Assembly (NCBI GenBank): GCA_009731375.1
Contig: BJOX01000369.1
Span: 408,379 to 469,432 of the forward strand
Length of the DNA: 61,054 nt
Reading direction: 5' to 3'
Source of the DNA: Paulinella micropora
Lineage: Eukaryota > Cercozoa > Imbricatea > Euglyphida
Of the stretch, positions 28,417-37,475 are shown piece by piece. The notes below the pieces were generated by a model, which was given only the letters and a program-made list of their open reading frames with translations, did not search any database and was not told the origin of the DNA. A program made the position numbers and the translations under genes. Within the stretch, counting starts at the first letter, position 1; the number at the start of each line of letters is the position of its first letter.

Positions 28417-29208
28417 ATGACAAGTGCTAGGAGTACACAGAAAAGGGGAGCGGAGGTGGAGATGGAGTCGCAGCAATCGGTGGAGACCGTTGCTAGCGCA
28501 GCAGCGCCCGCCGGCGAAAAAGTCCCGGCTGGGGGTCGGAAACGAGCGTGGCTGGCAGAGTGTCGTGAGCTGAACGAACAGCTAGCCAGAGCAGGCGTGA
28601 AGAAACGCGCCAAGCTGGGGCAGCTGCCGCTGCTCGAGTTGCAGCAAGAGCTAGTTTCGCTGCGCAAGTTGGCGGCAAGGCCACCGACTGCACTCGACCA
28701 AGCGGTGTGCCCGGCGGTTCTCGGTCTGGTGTTGTCGTACGTGCTAGGTGAGCAGAGTCCAGCCGCAGCTGACGCGCGCGCTCGGTACTACCGAGAGGCG
28801 GCGGGTATATCGCGTGTGTGTCGCGCGTTCCAGAGCGCGGCGGCGGCGGAGGTCACGCCGCCTAGCTACAAGGATCAGCTTAGCAGCCTGGTGTTTTACA
28901 ATTTGCTTGGGGGCAAGGAGTGGTCGGACTGGGAGACGGTGAAGCGCGACGTGCTGTCGCTAGTGATGGAGGTCCCATCGCGCAGGATTCACAAGGGGCT
29001 GAACTATAGGTGCAGAGATTATAAGCTGCGCGAGCTCTTTGAAGGCTGCATGCGCATGACTCATCCCAAGATGGCGATGCAAGTGCTTTCCCGGCGGGTG
29101 TGCGAAGTGGTAGCGCCCAAGGTTTGCTGGTCGGTGCTAGGGCCCCGGATAGTATTGCTGAGAGAAAAAAAGTTTTCGCGGAAAAGAGGCAAAAAAAAGT
29201 CTTTTTAA
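28417..29208 (+). CDS. F-box-like hypothetical protein (263 aa)
   Basis: I chose the ATG at 28417 over an upstream GTG in the same frame. An N-terminal basic coiled coil (AWLAECRELNEQLARAG) is followed by an F-box-like helix pair (CPAVLGLVLSYVLG ... ARYYREAAGISRVCRAF) and a conserved LLGGKEWSDWETVKRDVLS block. The paralogue at 44403-45070 shares R-x-LLAECR-x-L, VLG-x-ILS-x-LLG, ARYY, RVCR and LLGGK-x(3)-W-x-VQRDVL. F-box proteins are usually ubiquitin-ligase adaptors, but the fold is inferred only from spacing and VCR. The Lys-rich tail may be read-through of a degraded end. No intron is needed. Confidence 0.55.
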   Translation: MTSARSTQKRGAEVEMESQQSVETVASAAAPAGEKVPAGGRKRAWLAECRELNEQLARAGVKKRAKLGQLPLLELQQELVSLRKLAARPPTALDQAVCPAVLGLVLSYVLGEQSPAAADARARYYREAAGISRVCRAFQSAAAAEVTPPSYKDQLSSLVFYNLLGGKEWSDWETVKRDVLSLVMEVPSRRIHKGLNYRCRDYKLRELFEGCMRMTHPKMAMQVLSRRVCEVVAPKVCWSVLGPRIVLLREKKFSRKRGKKKSF

Positions 29209-29387
29209 ATTAGACTAACAAAAGCCTTGGCGGAAAAGAGCCCGGCAAAAGCGGTTCGGGGGCGGCCTCGGGTCGGGTGGCTCGGTGCTAGGGTCGATTT
29301 GCGGGAGTGACATGGCCGAAAAAAGAGCGATTTGCCGCAAAGCAGTGTAGTACTGCCTTTTTCTGCCATATCAAATAACCGACCAAA

Positions 29388-29677
29388 ATGAGGGCCAGAC
29401 AGTTCATTGCAAACGCAAATGATGGTGCTTCCTCGACCCATGTGGGACCTTTCCCAGAATCGAAGGATGGTTACAAATACCTCCTTACGGCTACTGACAG
29501 AGCCACCAACTATGTGTGGATCATCCCTGTCAAAGACGTTACTGGCAAGACGACGGCCGAGGCGCTGATCGATAGGATCATCTCACAGATCGGAGTACCA
29601 AGAAAGATATGTTCTGATCGAGGCTCGGACTTTAATAACGAGGTCATCGACAAACTATCTAAGTATTACGGGATGAA
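29388..29677 (+). pseudogene. Ty3/gypsy integrase core fragment, plus strand
   Basis: Reads GPFPESKDGYKYLLTATDR ... IISQIGVPRKICSDRGSDF, an rve integrase core with the second catalytic Asp in SDRGSDF. The first Asp position appears lost (STHVGP). It runs into an assembly gap, beyond which the same sequence appears on the minus strand. It is probably part of a second copy or a mis-join. Confidence 0.8.
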
Positions 29678-29743
29678 NNNNNNNNNNNNNNNNNNNNNNN
29701 NNNNNNNNNNNNNNNNNNNNNNNNNNNNNNNNNNNNNNNNNNN
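29678..29743. other. assembly gap (66 N) inside retroelement
   Basis: Separates plus-strand and minus-strand integrase sequences that converge on it. Both flanks share GGACCTTTCCCAGAATCGAA in opposite orientation. Confidence 0.95.
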
Positions 29744-29836
29744 GTATTTGTAACCATCCTTCGATTCTGGGAAAGGTCCCACCATGATCAATGAGTATAA
29801 ACTCAAACATCCCCGCATGAAGAGGAAATTCGCCAA

Positions 29837-30361
29837 TCAGGCCGAAATTGCCTTCAGTGGTGTTTTGTTTATCTTGCACGGGATGCATGCATCCACCGCC
29901 TGATCTATCTCCTCCTTCATCTTCTTCCACCAGAATCGCCTCGCTACGAACATGTGAGTTCGTTGTCGACCCGGATGCGCCAAAATTGGGCAATTGTGGG
30001 CTGCGACAAATATAAATCGTCTCAGACTCTCCGGTACCCAAAGGGTCCATTTGTCCGGCTGTGACGCATAGCGACCGTGAAGGCCCTTGTACCACAGTAG
30101 ACCATCTCTCCATCCCATCTCCTTCATCTGATCTTTGATCGCTTTCGTCATCCGTAGCTCATCCGGGTTCTGATATAACTGTATCAGTTCTTTAAACTCC
30201 GGATCTTGAGCCTGTTGTTGCCTCCATGCGGTAGGCGAGGCTATATGGATAGTACCATCTTCTAGCCGTACCCCGATTCTTTCCGGGTCATCGTCTAGGT
30301 CACTTCTCCGCTCTTGAGGAGGCTCCGCATAAGCTTCCTGCGTCTCCTCTTCTTCCTTCAT
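29837..30361 (-). CDS. Pol: integrase N-terminal H2C2 zinc domain
   Basis: An acidic linker is followed by the integrase zinc-binding motif: HNCPILAHPG then CIPCK (H-x(5..)-H ... C-x2-C). KFWW-like ARRFWWKKMKEEI lies between. The frame closes just after CKINKTPLK; the integrase core continues in another frame to about 29744. Confidence 0.8.
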   Translation of the reverse strand: MKEEEETQEAYAEPPQERRSDLDDDPERIGVRLEDGTIHIASPTAWRQQQAQDPEFKELIQLYQNPDELRMTKAIKDQMKEMGWRDGLLWYKGLHGRYASQPDKWTLWVPESLRRFIFVAAHNCPILAHPGRQRTHMFVARRFWWKKMKEEIDQAVDACIPCKINKTPLKAISA

Positions 30362-30409
30362 GTTCGCCTTCGCATTCTCATATACCTCATAGGACCACTC
30401 AGCGTCCTC

Positions 30410-30808
30410 CTAGGTATGTAGCTCACAACATATGCCGTGATCCGGGCCTTGTGGTCTGTACCGTAGACCCGTGCGGTCATATCGGACTCCACTCGCCATC
30501 CCCATCGTCTCAATGTGGCTGACCTCATACACCTTGTCAGTGGACAAGTCTTCCATCTCCACCGTGGACACCAACGCCGATACTTCTGAGTTAAACTCTA
30601 GCCTAGAGAGGCTATCAGCGACCACATTTCGCTTTCCCGGTAGATGGACCATTGTAAAATCGAAACAAGACAAGAACGCTTGCCACCGCGCCAGCCGTCC
30701 CGTCTGTTCATGATTCATCAACCATAACAGGTTATGATGATCAGTTCTGACAGTAAATTGAAGTCCTCCCCACAAATACTCTCTGAGCCTCTTGAGGGCC
30801 CACACCAC
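30410..30808 (-). CDS. Pol: RNase H C-terminal part
   Basis: VRTDHHNLLWLMN, RLARWQAFL and VHLPGKRNVVADSLSR are the hallmark block of gypsy RNase H, with the catalytic Asp in VADSLSR. Separated by a frame break from the upstream RT/RNase H segment. Confidence 0.9.
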   Translation of the reverse strand: MVWALKRLREYLWGGLQFTVRTDHHNLLWLMNHEQTGRLARWQAFLSCFDFTMVHLPGKRNVVADSLSRLEFNSEVSALVSTVEMEDLSTDKVYEVSHIETMGMASGVRYDRTGLRYRPQGPDHGICCELHT

Positions 30809-30853
30809 CGCTAACGCCTCTCTTTGCCTTGTGCAATAGTTTCCATCCGCCGC

Positions 30854-31190
30854 TCACAACTTCCTACTAATAAACATGATTGGGCGTAATTTCTTCTCCT
30901 CATCCTCTTGTTGTAATACAGCCCCAATCGCAAACTTAGATGCGTCTGTATCGACTACGAATTGTTTCGTAAAGTCGGGCATCGTTAACACCAGTCCTCC
31001 GTCTTTCGGGTCTTTGTAAATNNNNNNNNNNATAAATAAGATCTTTGAGCGCATGAAACGCTTGCAAAGCCTCTTCGCCCCACTTCTCAAAGTCTCCAAA
31101 ATCTATCATTTTTTCCAACTTAGCCCGTGTTGCACCCCAATCGGGTATAAACTGGCTATAGTATTGCGCCATCGCAAGGAATGAGTGCAA
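30854..31190 (-). CDS. Pol: RT connection and RNase H start
   Basis: [15 protein letters not shown] (RT thumb/connection), then, past a 10-N gap (31022-31031), [18 protein letters not shown], the first RNase H Asp region. The segment is in two frames around the gap. Confidence 0.85.
31022..31031. other. assembly gap (10 N)
   Basis: Inside the RNase H region of the retroelement; it coincides with a frame change. Confidence 0.95.
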
Positions 31191-31214
31191 TTCAGTGCGG
31201 TTCTTTGGTATCGG

Positions 31215-33074
31215 TCAATTCATAATCTCCTCCCTCTTTTTTTTGGATATCGAGAATCGATTATGGGAGATCTCGTACCCTAAGTATGTCACACTCGTCT
31301 TGGCAAGTTGACATTTCTTTAGATTGCAATTCAGGCCAAAAGCTCCGATGCGCCTGAATATATCGGACAGATGATCGATATGCTCCTCCATTGTGTTAGA
31401 GTATACGATAATGTCATCGATATAGCAAAATGCATATTCACCCGCCTTCTGTCCCCGCCTTCTCATAAAGCCTCCGTCAGACAAATCATCGTACTGACTG
31501 CTCAACATCTTCTGCGTCGCCTTCTGGAAAAGTCCTGGGGCTTGCTTGAGGCCCATCGGAAGCACTTTCCATTGGTATATTTCCATACCCACCACAAACG
31601 CCGTCAGCCATCTGGACTTTTCCTCCAGTGGTATCTGCCAGAAGCCATTCTTAAGGTCAATGACCGAATAGAATTTTGCATTCCGCAGTACTCTCCTTCC
31701 TTCTTCTAATGTCGGGAGAGGATTTCTCTCTTCCTCCAGCACCTTGTTAACACGAGCATAGTTAACTGTCAGGCGCCATTCTCCTCCTGGCTTCGGCACT
31801 ATTCTCGGTTGTGAGACTATTGAGGATGTTGATCTCTCAATAAAGTCCTCATTGAGCAGCTGTCTTGCTAGCTCCTCCGCTATCTTCGCCTCATGTATAC
31901 TCAAATTCGCCCTTCGTGGTGCCGGTGACGGCTCCGCACCCGGTATTTTGTAAATAACCGCAGTGAAATCTTCAGGCTTGACACCACCTGCATGTGGAGG
32001 GTCAAAAATTTCCTTGTTCGCCTCTAATTTGGCTTTTAAAAGCTCCTTCTCCTTCTCCGTGCCTACTCCTTCTTCCAATATTTTCCGCGCCGCCTCTTGA
32101 AAATCTTCATCAGACATCTGCTTATGCTGCTTGAGGGGTTCTCTGTCCTCCTCCAAGCCTAAGTCCTCTTCCGAGACATCATCTAGGCCCGTCTTTTCAT
32201 ACGTGACCGTGTCCGGCTCATCATCTTTACCGAGCTCCACCAGCATGTCAATGAGTCTCGCGTATTGCAAAGGAGCTTTACGGGTGTAAAAACCATCAAA
32301 GCATGTGAATGCTTGCGGTATCAATTTCAACTTGTCGAGGTCTCTGAGCTTCCGCTTGTATGCACTGCTCTGCTCACGAGTTCCCATACGACAAGCCACC
32401 ACTAGCTGTTGCTTGCGAGAGGGTACCGGTATAGGATGATCAATAAGCCGGTCCCTTATTTCCTGCGCCCATATCGCCTTCTCATTATATGGCAGGATAA
32501 TAGTATACGGCTTATTATTTTCGAATAAAGTCCGTAAGCATTTCTTCACTTCAGTTGGTGAACGCGGCCACGTCGGCTCGTCACCACAGAAATCAGTAAT
32601 ACAACTTTTAATAGTTTCTGGTGGAGTATCCGGGATTCGCCCCGTTCTCCTTGGTACAAACGCCTCCCTTTTTTCTTCTCCTACTTTCGCATGGAAACAG
32701 TATCCGTTAGTAATATGGACATCTGCTCCTACTCCTTCCGCGAATCTCGCCAACGACGGGCTTCTTTGTGCGACACATATAATCTCCTCCTTTCGCTTCT
32801 CGATTAAGTCATCAATAGACTTTTTGTCCCAATGGCATGTCGGAACTGTGACAGTGCACACTTGGGATTCCCAATTGTCGGTCCAGGACAGCTCATCCGG
32901 TCTTACGACATGGGGGTGAACGTACACCTCAAGTGCCTCGTGTGCGATGGCCATCTTTTTGTGATCCGTCGCTAGACTCGGCTCATAAGCTTCATAAGAG
33001 TCAGTAGCGTTAATGGGATCAATATCACTCTCCTCTCCTCTTGTATTCCATATATCACTCGCCGTGCGGCGCAA
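31215..33074 (-). CDS. Pol: reverse transcriptase (619-aa open frame)
   Basis: The N-terminal ~350 residues are a charged linker without a clear domain. The RT follows with IVPKPGGEWRLTVNY, FYSVIDLKNGFWQIPL, LPMGLKQAPGLFQ and the catalytic FCYIDDIIVYS box (YIDD), then KCQLAKTSVTYLGYEIS. The catalytic Asp residues are present. It copies element RNA into cDNA in Gag particles. The frame breaks at about 33050 from the upstream protease-like frame and at 31215 to the RT connection. Confidence 0.92.
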   Translation of the reverse strand: MRRTASDIWNTRGEESDIDPINATDSYEAYEPSLATDHKKMAIAHEALEVYVHPHVVRPDELSWTDNWESQVCTVTVPTCHWDKKSIDDLIEKRKEEIICVAQRSPSLARFAEGVGADVHITNGYCFHAKVGEEKREAFVPRRTGRIPDTPPETIKSCITDFCGDEPTWPRSPTEVKKCLRTLFENNKPYTIILPYNEKAIWAQEIRDRLIDHPIPVPSRKQQLVVACRMGTREQSSAYKRKLRDLDKLKLIPQAFTCFDGFYTRKAPLQYARLIDMLVELGKDDEPDTVTYEKTGLDDVSEEDLGLEEDREPLKQHKQMSDEDFQEAARKILEEGVGTEKEKELLKAKLEANKEIFDPPHAGGVKPEDFTAVIYKIPGAEPSPAPRRANLSIHEAKIAEELARQLLNEDFIERSTSSIVSQPRIVPKPGGEWRLTVNYARVNKVLEEERNPLPTLEEGRRVLRNAKFYSVIDLKNGFWQIPLEEKSRWLTAFVVGMEIYQWKVLPMGLKQAPGLFQKATQKMLSSQYDDLSDGGFMRRRGQKAGEYAFCYIDDIIVYSNTMEEHIDHLSDIFRRIGAFGLNCNLKKCQLAKTSVTYLGYEISHNRFSISKKKREEIMN

Positions 33075-33865
33075 TCAATCACAGCCCCCATCGTAGCCAA
33101 TTGGTCATACGATAGTAATATTGACCCGTGGTAACCGGGGACGACATAAAAGTCCATGCGGTATACTCGTGCGGATTTTAATTTAAAGGTCAGTGTGATG
33201 ATTCCCGTGATGACCGTCCGGCTACCCACTCCCTTCAGAGTGCCAGTCGAATTTTGTATATTTCCGTCCACCCAGTCCCGGTATCGATTTAAAAACTTCC
33301 GGCCGACAATATTAATATTCGCCATCGTATCATTACCAACTTTTAATATTGTCTTCAATGTTTCACAATAAAGTTCCGTATAACACAGAGCATCGGGCCT
33401 GTGTATATTGGCTGCGAGAACAAGAACTTTACGTTCCAAATTTTGGAGTCTTGTCTCTAAGTTTTTCAACTCCTCCTTCTTCTCCTCCTGCTTCACCTCA
33501 TTAACATTTTTATTATTCTGCGGTACTGGTGCGTTTACTATTTGAGCGACATTGTCTTGTGGTACTTGAGTACACACATTGTCTTTTTGCTCGCCACCCG
33601 CCGCGACCGTAGACATTGAGTCTGTTCGTGGTTGTTTGCTTGGCCGAGGCGATACGTCTGCCATTGGCCTCCTCGCCTCCATCGCAAGTCTCGCCTTCCT
33701 ATTTGCATCAGTTATCATTGGTAACCGTGCTGTATGAACGGGTATGAGACTACCTTGGGGCTGCAGTCTCTGTGTACCCACATCTTTGTTTTCACATAGA
33801 GGAAGCGTTGGCCCAGTCTGCACAACAGCATTAGAAAGCACTGTGACTTTAGGGTTAAACTTCAC
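32972..33865 (-). CDS. Pol: linker and degenerate retropepsin-like domain
   Basis: A low-complexity N-terminal region with a short coiled coil (EEKKEELKNLETRLQNLERKV) is followed by a beta-rich block: VGNDTMANINIVG, then VVPGYHG-x-ILLSYDQL and AVIDCAARRVIY. The layout is that of a retropepsin (D[ST]GA ... iLG ... iD). The active-site turn reads DTMA in place of DTGA, so activity is doubtful. The frame shifts into the RT frame near 33050. Confidence 0.6.
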   Translation of the reverse strand: MKFNPKVTVLSNAVVQTGPTLPLCENKDVGTQRLQPQGSLIPVHTARLPMITDANRKARLAMEARRPMADVSPRPSKQPRTDSMSTVAAGGEQKDNVCTQVPQDNVAQIVNAPVPQNNKNVNEVKQEEKKEELKNLETRLQNLERKVLVLAANIHRPDALCYTELYCETLKTILKVGNDTMANINIVGRKFLNRYRDWVDGNIQNSTGTLKGVGSRTVITGIITLTFKLKSARVYRMDFYVVPGYHGSILLSYDQLATMGAVIDCAARRVIYGIQEERRVILIPLTLLTLMKLMSRV

Positions 33866-33898
33866 AGTCTTCTCCTTCCTCTCTTCTTCCCCCTCCAG

Positions 33899-35002
33899 TC
33901 ATTCCACCACCTCGAAACGATTACCTTGAGTAGTGTCCGGGTAGGATGACGTATCGGTCTCCGAGGCAGTGTTGTAGGCCTGAGCTCGACCGAAATTCGG
34001 GTTGGAGCTTGCCCACGAGCCTCCTCCTCCTCTGGGTGGGGGGGCTGGAGCTCGAACAGCTCTCCCTCCATAAGGGGTATATCCCCGACCTCCTCCTCTT
34101 CCTCTCTGAGGGGTTCCCTGCCACCTCGAGGCTCCTCTCCATGTTCCTCGTCCTCGTCCTCCTCCTCCTCCTCCTCCTCCTCCTCCTCCTGCTCCTGCTC
34201 CTCCTTCTCGTCCTCTTTGAGAGGCCTTTAAGTTCTTTTGTCTCTCCCTTTCCTCCTTCTTCTCCTTCATCCTCTTCATGTAGGTAATGATTGCCTCTCG
34301 TAACTCCTCATCATCACACATATTGGCATACCAACCTTCGTTCACAGCGGCAATCTGAAGCATATTGAAAAGGCCCGGTTCCTTGCCTTCCGTCCTGCTC
34401 AGAAAATTTGCCCTTGCTGTTGGGTTCTGCCTATCATGATTGAAAGAGCAGTCTCTGTTCTCCATCTGTGCCTTACACTGCAAGCCCGCGAACCACCACC
34501 AACATGCAGTCTTCAGGTCTGGCTCTCTCTGTCTCTTCCAACCGGCAACTCTGTTTGTGTACGTAGCTTGCGCGCCAACAGGTACACCGCCTGCCTGTGC
34601 CGTATGTGCCTCCGTGAGCGAGTCCATGTTTGAGCATGCACTCATCACTTCTTGAAACAGTGCTGACGGAGCAACGCTTTGAACCGTATTTTCGAACACG
34701 TGTGTCTCGAGGAAGTTCTTGGACTTCACTGAGCTAAACGTCGAGCATTGTTGTATGAGCTGAGTAAGCTTACTCGGGTTAACTGTGTGTAACGCCGAGA
34801 AGAAATAGAGGATGATCGACTTGCGGCCATAGAATAGCCCATAGGAGGAAACTACCTCCGTAAGGGTCGCCGCCAAGCCAACAGCACTCCTCAAACTCAT
34901 CGCCACTGTCTCAAAGATTTCAAATCCTATGAGAGTACCTGCAGAGATGCTGGTATCCATGAGATTGAAAATATGAAATGAGTGTGGCCACCGCCAGTTC
35001 AC
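33899..35002 (-). CDS. Gag C-terminal part with CCCH finger and RGG tail
   Basis: A helical capsid-like part is followed by ACWWWFAGLQCK...RDCSFNH, a C-x8-C-x8-C-x3-H arrangement. Then come a Gly/Arg-rich RGG-type tail and a Ser/Thr end. Most Ty3/gypsy Gag proteins carry a CCHC knuckle, so a CCCH finger plus RGG is notable. The frame opens near 35000, where Gag continues from another frame. Confidence 0.75.
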   Translation of the reverse strand: MNWRWPHSFHIFNLMDTSISAGTLIGFEIFETVAMSLRSAVGLAATLTEVVSSYGLFYGRKSIILYFFSALHTVNPSKLTQLIQQCSTFSSVKSKNFLETHVFENTVQSVAPSALFQEVMSACSNMDSLTEAHTAQAGGVPVGAQATYTNRVAGWKRQREPDLKTACWWWFAGLQCKAQMENRDCSFNHDRQNPTARANFLSRTEGKEPGLFNMLQIAAVNEGWYANMCDDEELREAIITYMKRMKEKKEERERQKNLKASQRGREGGAGAGGGGGGGGGGGRGRGTWRGASRWQGTPQRGRGGGRGYTPYGGRAVRAPAPPPRGGGGSWASSNPNFGRAQAYNTASETDTSSYPDTTQGNRFEVVE

Positions 35003-35123
35003 ACTGAGCGTCTAGACCTGTTGCATTGTTTCTCTTAATCTCCTTCTTCTTTCTCAAAAACTTGTACTGTGTCAGATCAAATCCCTCCGAGACTAGAGAT
35101 TGGTCAAAAACAGTAACAAGGGC

Positions 35124-35696
35124 CTATTTCTGCGTTTCGTCGCAAGGAAAAGCCTTCATGCAGGCATTGATCTTTTTGAGCTTGCTCAAAAGCGAAGCAT
35201 CAGAGTCTTTGTCTGAGCTCGTCTTGGCATATAGCATGAGACTTGCCACTCCTCCTTTCTTCCCCTTGAAGGCATTTATGATGTTCTGTCTGTCCTTCTT
35301 CTCCGTGTTTGTGACCACCACCGTAGTTGAGCCCGAGGGTGCAGGGGCTGGTGGGGCAGGAGCTGGTGGGGTCAAATATGTCGGAGGGTGTGTCTTTGCA
35401 CCACTCACTTTTGCTTTCATTCTTTCCAGTCTCATCGTCTTCTCGAACTCCTCATTCTCTTTCGCCTTCTTCTTCTCAGATATCACCAGCTTTTGAGCAT
35501 GAGTGATAAAGGCCACCAATTCAGAAGCAGATCTGAGAAAATTATATTTCTCCACATATTGGTCAACACCTGCTTTGTTGGCGACCGGTGGTGCGTTACT
35601 AAGTGATTTAAGGACAGAGTGATCCTTGGTAGGAATCCATCTCTTCCATGCCTCCTTATGCAGTAACGCACCCATCAACAGTCTGATCTTGGTCAA
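35124..35696 (-). CDS. Gag middle segment
   Basis: Helical segment (LLMGALLHKEAWKRWIP ... LVAFITHAQKLVISEKKKA) with a Pro/Ala linker (TPPAPAPPAPAP) and KGKKGGVASLMLYA. It lies between the other two Gag frames, so Gag needs two frame changes, at about 35700 and 35020-35110. Confidence 0.65.
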   Translation of the reverse strand: MTKIRLLMGALLHKEAWKRWIPTKDHSVLKSLSNAPPVANKAGVDQYVEKYNFLRSASELVAFITHAQKLVISEKKKAKENEEFEKTMRLERMKAKVSGAKTHPPTYLTPPAPAPPAPAPSGSTTVVVTNTEKKDRQNIINAFKGKKGGVASLMLYAKTSSDKDSDASLLSKLKKINACMKAFPCDETQK

Positions 35697-35792
35697 CTCT
35701 GTCGGTCTTCTCTAACTCATCAATCACAGGATGAGTTTCTCCTGCTGCCTTAATGCTTTTTTCCATCTCTGCCTTCCCCTCCTCCAAGGCCT

Positions 35793-36590
35793 TTATTTCC
35801 ATTGTAAAAAATGAAATATACCACTCGAGTTTTTCGAACCCAGATTGGTCTTCATTTTTGTTACATCGACTGCCTCCTGACCAGTCGCGAGGAATCTGGC
35901 CGTTGCTCTTGGGTTTGTGTACTGGAGGTAACCCTCACATCGTGGGCCGTATGTACGTTCCCAAATCAGGGTTTGAGTGTACACCCCAAAGATAGCATCG
36001 AGTAATTCAAGGTGGGTGTGTGTGTCCCCAAACTTGATATGCTGTATCTTCTTTCTCTCTTCTGGATCAGAGACCAGTTTGCCGAGGAGCTGTGCTGTGT
36101 TTGATAATAGGATATAGACATCCTTTTTAGCACGACTTTGATCTCTTCTTTGATCCTGAGGGATCCACACATAGGTATCCTTCTCTCCCCCCATCTTGTT
36201 ATCAAACTCTTCTTTAGTGAGGTCATAGTGGTCTTGCACCCACTGTTGTTCCTCCACTGTGATCTCCTCTCCATCACTATGAATCAAGTCGATCATTTTT
36301 CGTCCTCCTCCTCCCGTGTAGGCAGGTGGTAAGGGATTACCATATGCTCCTCCTCCTCCCGTCTCTTCTTGTTCAAATCCTCCTTCATCTTCGTCTCCTC
36401 CATATCTTCCTTCATCATCCCAGCCCTCTTCTACTCCTCCTCCTACTCCTTCATCTCCTCCTCCTCCTTCATTCAATCCTCCTCCTCCTCCTTCATTCAA
36501 TCCTCTTCCTCCTCCTCCTCCTGCTTCTTCTTCTTCTCTTCTTTGATCTGCCTCCGAGAATTCACTCACTTCGGCGGTCTCTGTCGACAT
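35793..36590 (-). CDS. Gag N-terminal segment
   Basis: Starts at an ATG on the minus strand. The N-terminal ~90 residues are Gly/Glu-rich low complexity. A folded region follows: ITVEEQQWVQDHYDLTKEEF, DTYVWIPQDQ, LLGKLVSDPEERKKIQHIKF. No known domain is certain. Position at the start of the element identifies it as Gag. Confidence 0.65.
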   Translation of the reverse strand: MSTETAEVSEFSEADQRREEEEAGGGGGRGLNEGGGGGLNEGGGGDEGVGGGVEEGWDDEGRYGGDEDEGGFEQEETGGGGAYGNPLPPAYTGGGGRKMIDLIHSDGEEITVEEQQWVQDHYDLTKEEFDNKMGGEKDTYVWIPQDQRRDQSRAKKDVYILLSNTAQLLGKLVSDPEERKKIQHIKFGDTHTHLELLDAIFGVYTQTLIWERTYGPRCEGYLQYTNPRATARFLATGQEAVDVTKMKTNLGSKNSSGIFHFLQWK

Positions 36591-37470
36591 GATGTCGTAG
36601 TAGTGATCAACAGGAGGACAGTGTCAGCTCCTATGTTTGGTTTTTGTTCGTTTGTGTTCTGTTCCTCCTTCAGTCGATTGACTAGTGAAGAGAGAAACTA
36701 ATAGAGAGGGTAGAGTGAGATTCCCTGTCCTCTATGAAACACTGTTTGTATGTTTGTTTTTGTTTGAGAAAAATAGTCTTTAAGACTTTCTCCGATTTCT
36801 TGTTCTCCTTACTCAGATTACTTTCTCCTCCTTCTTTTCTATATTGTATCTAGTATGAGGCACTTGAACCTACACACAGATAGTAATAGAGAAGCTAGAA
36901 AAGCTCTCCTTGAGAAGTCGACAGTCGGTCGGATAGGTTCTCAGACCTACCTTTAGAAAACGATCAGAGATTTGCAAAAATACTCTGACGTATGTGTGAG
37001 ATAATGCAGATAAATGCACAAACTAGAAGGGTAGAGTGTTGTGCTCCTGTCCCTATGCTTGTTTGTGTTTTGTGTGTGTTCCTTCACTCTTCTGTCCACC
37101 TCCTTCTTCTTGGTCTCTGTGTGAGAACAGCAAGAACGACAGAGAGTTTGTATCTGTTGTCTCCTTGTGAGCACACAGATATGGATTGGGCTAGAGGGTA
37201 CGAGACACCTGCTTGAGACCAATCAAATTATTTGTTTTGTGAAAGAGTTATGAGGGAGCTGTGTTGGAGTATTTGTTTTCGTCTGACGTCCCCGTGTGAG
37301 ACAGGTCAGTGAAAATTCACTCTGTTGCCTGTGTGGCAAAGCAGAAAAAAATCACCCTAGTGATGTGGACTCCAAATGTAATGCCCCCAACGATAGCTCG
37401 TAAAAAGTCTGTAATATAACCAAACACAGTCCTCAAAAGATGATAATGATATCTCGTTATATTAGCTCAG
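36591..37470. other. pyrimidine-rich flank of the retroelement, no gene seen
   Basis: About 880 bp with partial internal repeats (for example GTTTGTGTTCTGTTCCTCC near 36649 and GTTTGTGTTTTGTGTGTGTTCC near 37061). It may be 5' leader or LTR. No paired LTR was found to prove it. Confidence 0.4.
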
Positions 37471-37475
37471 TGAAG

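Larger units (their letters stand above)
29744..36590 (-). mobile_element. Ty3/gypsy LTR retrotransposon, minus strand, broken
   Basis: Order on the minus strand is Gag (36590-33899), protease-like, RT, RNase H, then integrase zinc-binding domain, the Ty3/gypsy order. The reading frame breaks several times and the integrase core ends at a gap. LTRs were not identified on either side. The high-coordinate flank (36591-37470) is pyrimidine-rich with no gene and may hold 5' leader or LTR sequence. The element is likely non-autonomous now, or damaged by consensus errors. Confidence 0.85.

Noticed and set aside
35753-36332. Plus-strand ORFs opposite Gag
   Set aside because: Shadows of the minus-strand coding sequence without domains.
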